Source of the DNA: JAQGMJ01 sp036271855
GTDB lineage: Bacteria > Pseudomonadota > Gammaproteobacteria > Burkholderiales > JAEUOS01
DNA length: 15,686 nucleotides
Direction: 5' to 3'
Assembly (NCBI GenBank): GCA_036271855.1
Contig: DATAZV010000486.1
Location: 1-15,686 of the forward strand
The position numbers and the translations under genes are program-made. The first letter of the stretch is position 1. Every line of letters begins with the position of its first letter. Shown here piece after piece: positions 14,068 through 15,686 of the stretch. Below the pieces are notes generated by a model. It saw nothing but the letters and a program-made list of their open reading frames with translations, did not search any database and had not been told where the DNA came from.

Positions 14068-15686
14068 AACTGAGGCGCACGGCCTGTCGCGCGCTCCTGG
14101 CCGCTGCCCTGGTGCTGGGCGGCGCGGCGCATGCCGCCGATCCGCCCGGCTATCAGCAGGTGCGCAAGGCCTACGTGCCATCGGATGCCTGGCTCACCGA
14201 CCGGCATGGCGAGGTGATCGATTCGCTTCGCCTGGACAAGAGCACCCGCCGCCTGGTCTGGACTTCGCTCGACGATATTTCGCCGGCGCTGAAAATCGCC
14301 CTGGTCAAATCCGAAGACCAGCGTTTTTACGATCATGACGGCGTCGACTGGCAGGCGGTGTTCGGCTCTCTCGGCAGCAATGCGCGCGGGCGCCAGCGCG
14401 GCGCTTCCACCATCACCATGCAATTGGCCGGGCTGCTCGATCCCGATCTGAAGCGCGGCGAAGGCGGGCGCACCTGGCTGCAAAAGATTGCGCAGGCGCG
14501 CGCTGCCCTGGCGATCGAAAAGCATTGGACCAAGGCGCAGATCCTCGAGGCTTATCTCAACCTGGTGCCATTCCGCGGCGAACTGCAAGGCGTCAGCGCG
14601 CTGTCGTGGACCCTGTTCGGCAAAAGCCCGGCAGGCCTGGACGCGAACGAATCGGCGATCGCCGCCGCATTGCTGCGCGGGCCGAACGCGACGCAGAAAA
14701 AAATCGCCGAACGCGCCTGCCTTCTGGTGCCCGCAGCGGATTGCGAACGCCTGAAGACGCGCATGATCACCGCGTTCACCGGCGCTGAGGCGCGGCGCCC
14801 GGAAAAGAGTCTGGCGCCGCATCTGGCCGTGCGCCTGCTCAAGCTCCCGGGCGAGAAAGTGCAAAGCACCCTGGACGCACGCATGCAAAAATTTGCCCGC
14901 GATGCGCTGCACGCACGCCTGATGGAACTGACCGGGCGCAATGTGGAGGATGGCGCGGTGGTGGTGCTGGACAACGCCAGTGGCGAAGTTCTGGTCTACG
15001 TCGGCTCCTCCGGCGACCTGTCGCAGGCCGCGCAGGTTGACCACGTCACCGCGCCGCGCCAGGCCGGCTCGACACTCAAACCTTTTCTCTACGCCAAGGC
15101 GATCGAGCAAAAGCGCCTCACCGCCGCCTCGGTGCTGGACGACTCGCCGGCGCAGATCCGCACCGACACCGGCCTGTATATCCCGCGCGACTATGCGAAG
15201 AGCTATCGCGGCCCGGTGACGGTGCGCCAGGCATTGGGCGGCTCGCTCAACGTGCCGGCGGTGCGTACCCTGGTGATGCTGGGTCCCGACACTTTCGCCG
15301 CCACCCTGCGCGACTTCGGCCTTTCCACCATCAACCGCGACGGCGACTACTACGGCTACAGCCTGGCCCTGGGCAGCGCCGAAGTCACCTTGCTCGAACT
15401 CACCAATGCCTACCGCGCGCTGGCCAACGGTGGACTGGTGAGCGCGCCGCGTACGGTGCCAGTTGATTCGCACGCCAAATTGCCGTCGCCGCAACGCGTG
15501 GTGAGCGCCGCGGCAGCCTTCATCGTCGGCGACATGATGTCCGACAACAGCGCGCGTGCGCTGGCCTTTGGCTTTGCCAGCCCGCTGCAGACGCGCGCCT
15601 GGAGCGCGGTGAAAACCGGCACCAGCAAGGACATGCGCGACAACTGGGCGCTGGGTTTCTCCTCCCGCTACACCGTCGGCGTATGG
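14064..15686 (+). CDS. pbpC: Penicillin-binding protein 1C, 3' truncated by window edge
   Basis: The GTG at 14064 overlaps the macroglobulin stop (GTGA), with AAGG at 14053-14056 seven bases upstream. 541 residues are visible and the frame stays open to the end. It is a bifunctional class A peptidoglycan synthase. The glycosyltransferase motifs are KSEDQRFYDHDG (catalytic Glu84), RGASTITMQLAGLL (112-125) and LEAYLNLVPFRGELQGVSA. The transpeptidase motifs are Ser336-x-x-Lys339 in AGSTLKPF, Ser394-Leu-Asn396 in GGSLNVPAV, and Lys517-Thr-Gly in AVKTGTSKDMRDNW. Coupling to an alpha-2-macroglobulin gene and the RGASTITMQLAGLLDP context identify PBP1C rather than PBP1A or 1B. The C-terminal BiPBP domain expected from E. 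coli PbpC (about 770 residues) would lie beyond the window. The N-terminus (ALLAAALVLGGAAHA/ADPP) is short and looks cleavable, unlike the usual membrane anchor. Confidence 0.94.
   Translation, partial: MKLRRTACRALLAAALVLGGAAHAADPPGYQQVRKAYVPSDAWLTDRHGEVIDSLRLDKSTRRLVWTSLDDISPALKIALVKSEDQRFYDHDGVDWQAVFGSLGSNARGRQRGASTITMQLAGLLDPDLKRGEGGRTWLQKIAQARAALAIEKHWTKAQILEAYLNLVPFRGELQGVSALSWTLFGKSPAGLDANESAIAAALLRGPNATQKKIAERACLLVPAADCERLKTRMITAFTGAEARRPEKSLAPHLAVRLLKLPGEKVQSTLDARMQKFARDALHARLMELTGRNVEDGAVVVLDNASGEVLVYVGSSGDLSQAAQVDHVTAPRQAGSTLKPFLYAKAIEQKRLTAASVLDDSPAQIRTDTGLYIPRDYAKSYRGPVTVRQALGGSLNVPAVRTLVMLGPDTFAATLRDFGLSTINRDGDYYGYSLALGSAEVTLLELTNAYRALANGGLVSAPRTVPVDSHAKLPSPQRVVSAAAAFIVGDMMSDNSARALAFGFASPLQTRAWSAVKTGTSKDMRDNWALGFSSRYTVGVW

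Noticed and set aside
10543..14181. Minus-strand open frame of 1,212 codons opposite the macroglobulin gene
   Set aside because: It mirrors a well-recognised macroglobulin frame, and its composition (repeated GHRHG-like runs) is that of a reverse-complement shadow.
13911..15494. Long minus-strand open frame (527 codons) opposite pbpC
   Set aside because: The plus strand carries every PBP1C motif in one uninterrupted frame. The antisense frame is His/Arg/Ala-rich with no recognisable domain, a typical shadow in high-GC DNA.

Overview
High-GC bacterial DNA in which coding sequence covers nearly all of the window on both strands. It looks like a betaproteobacterium, probably Burkholderiales. 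The pointers are a Bug/TctC-type periplasmic binding protein without its transporter, a SPINDLY-type TPR glycosyltransferase, c4-like and alcohol-dehydrogenase-type cytochromes, and riboflavin genes of proteobacterial type. I cannot name the genus. I see no tRNA, rRNA, CRISPR array, transposase or phage gene, and no obvious compositional island.

Layout. (1) Positions 1-982, plus strand: the 3' end of ribD, then riboflavin synthase (ribE) two bases later. (2) Positions 1052-3135, plus strand: a two-gene operon of a secreted diheme cytochrome c4-like protein and a membrane-anchored triheme cytochrome c, joined by an ATGA stop/start overlap. No partner dehydrogenase is in view. (3) Positions 3172-8014, minus strand: three co-oriented genes. 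In transcription order they are an orphan TctC/Bug binding protein, an aldo/keto reductase, and a 901-residue protein with 13 gapless TPRs and a GT41 (O-GlcNAc-transferase/SPINDLY) domain. (4) Positions 8015-8277: a 263-bp divergent intergenic region carrying a tandem CRP-like element and an 18-base alternating purine/pyrimidine palindrome. (5) Positions 8278-15686, plus strand: a very large periplasmic alpha-2-macroglobulin with an intact CLEQ thioester motif, overlapping by four bases with pbpC (penicillin-binding protein 1C). pbpC runs off the end of the window.

How they work together. RibD and RibE catalyse an early and the final step of riboflavin synthesis. The cytochrome pair carries five haems and should pass electrons from a periplasmic dehydrogenase encoded elsewhere to the respiratory chain. 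The macroglobulin/PBP1C pair matches the yfhM-pbpC arrangement of E. coli: a thioester protease trap coupled to a peptidoglycan synthase, interpreted in the literature as defence and repair of the cell wall when the outer membrane is breached.

No wholly new multi-gene system is evident. The points most worth checking are: the GT41 protein has Ala where its family has the active-site His; a tandem CRP-like site lies in front of the macroglobulin operon; the macroglobulin lacks a lipobox and carries Gly/Asp-rich insertions; PBP1C has an N-terminus that looks like a cleavable signal; and the riboflavin genes run straight into a cytochrome operon.
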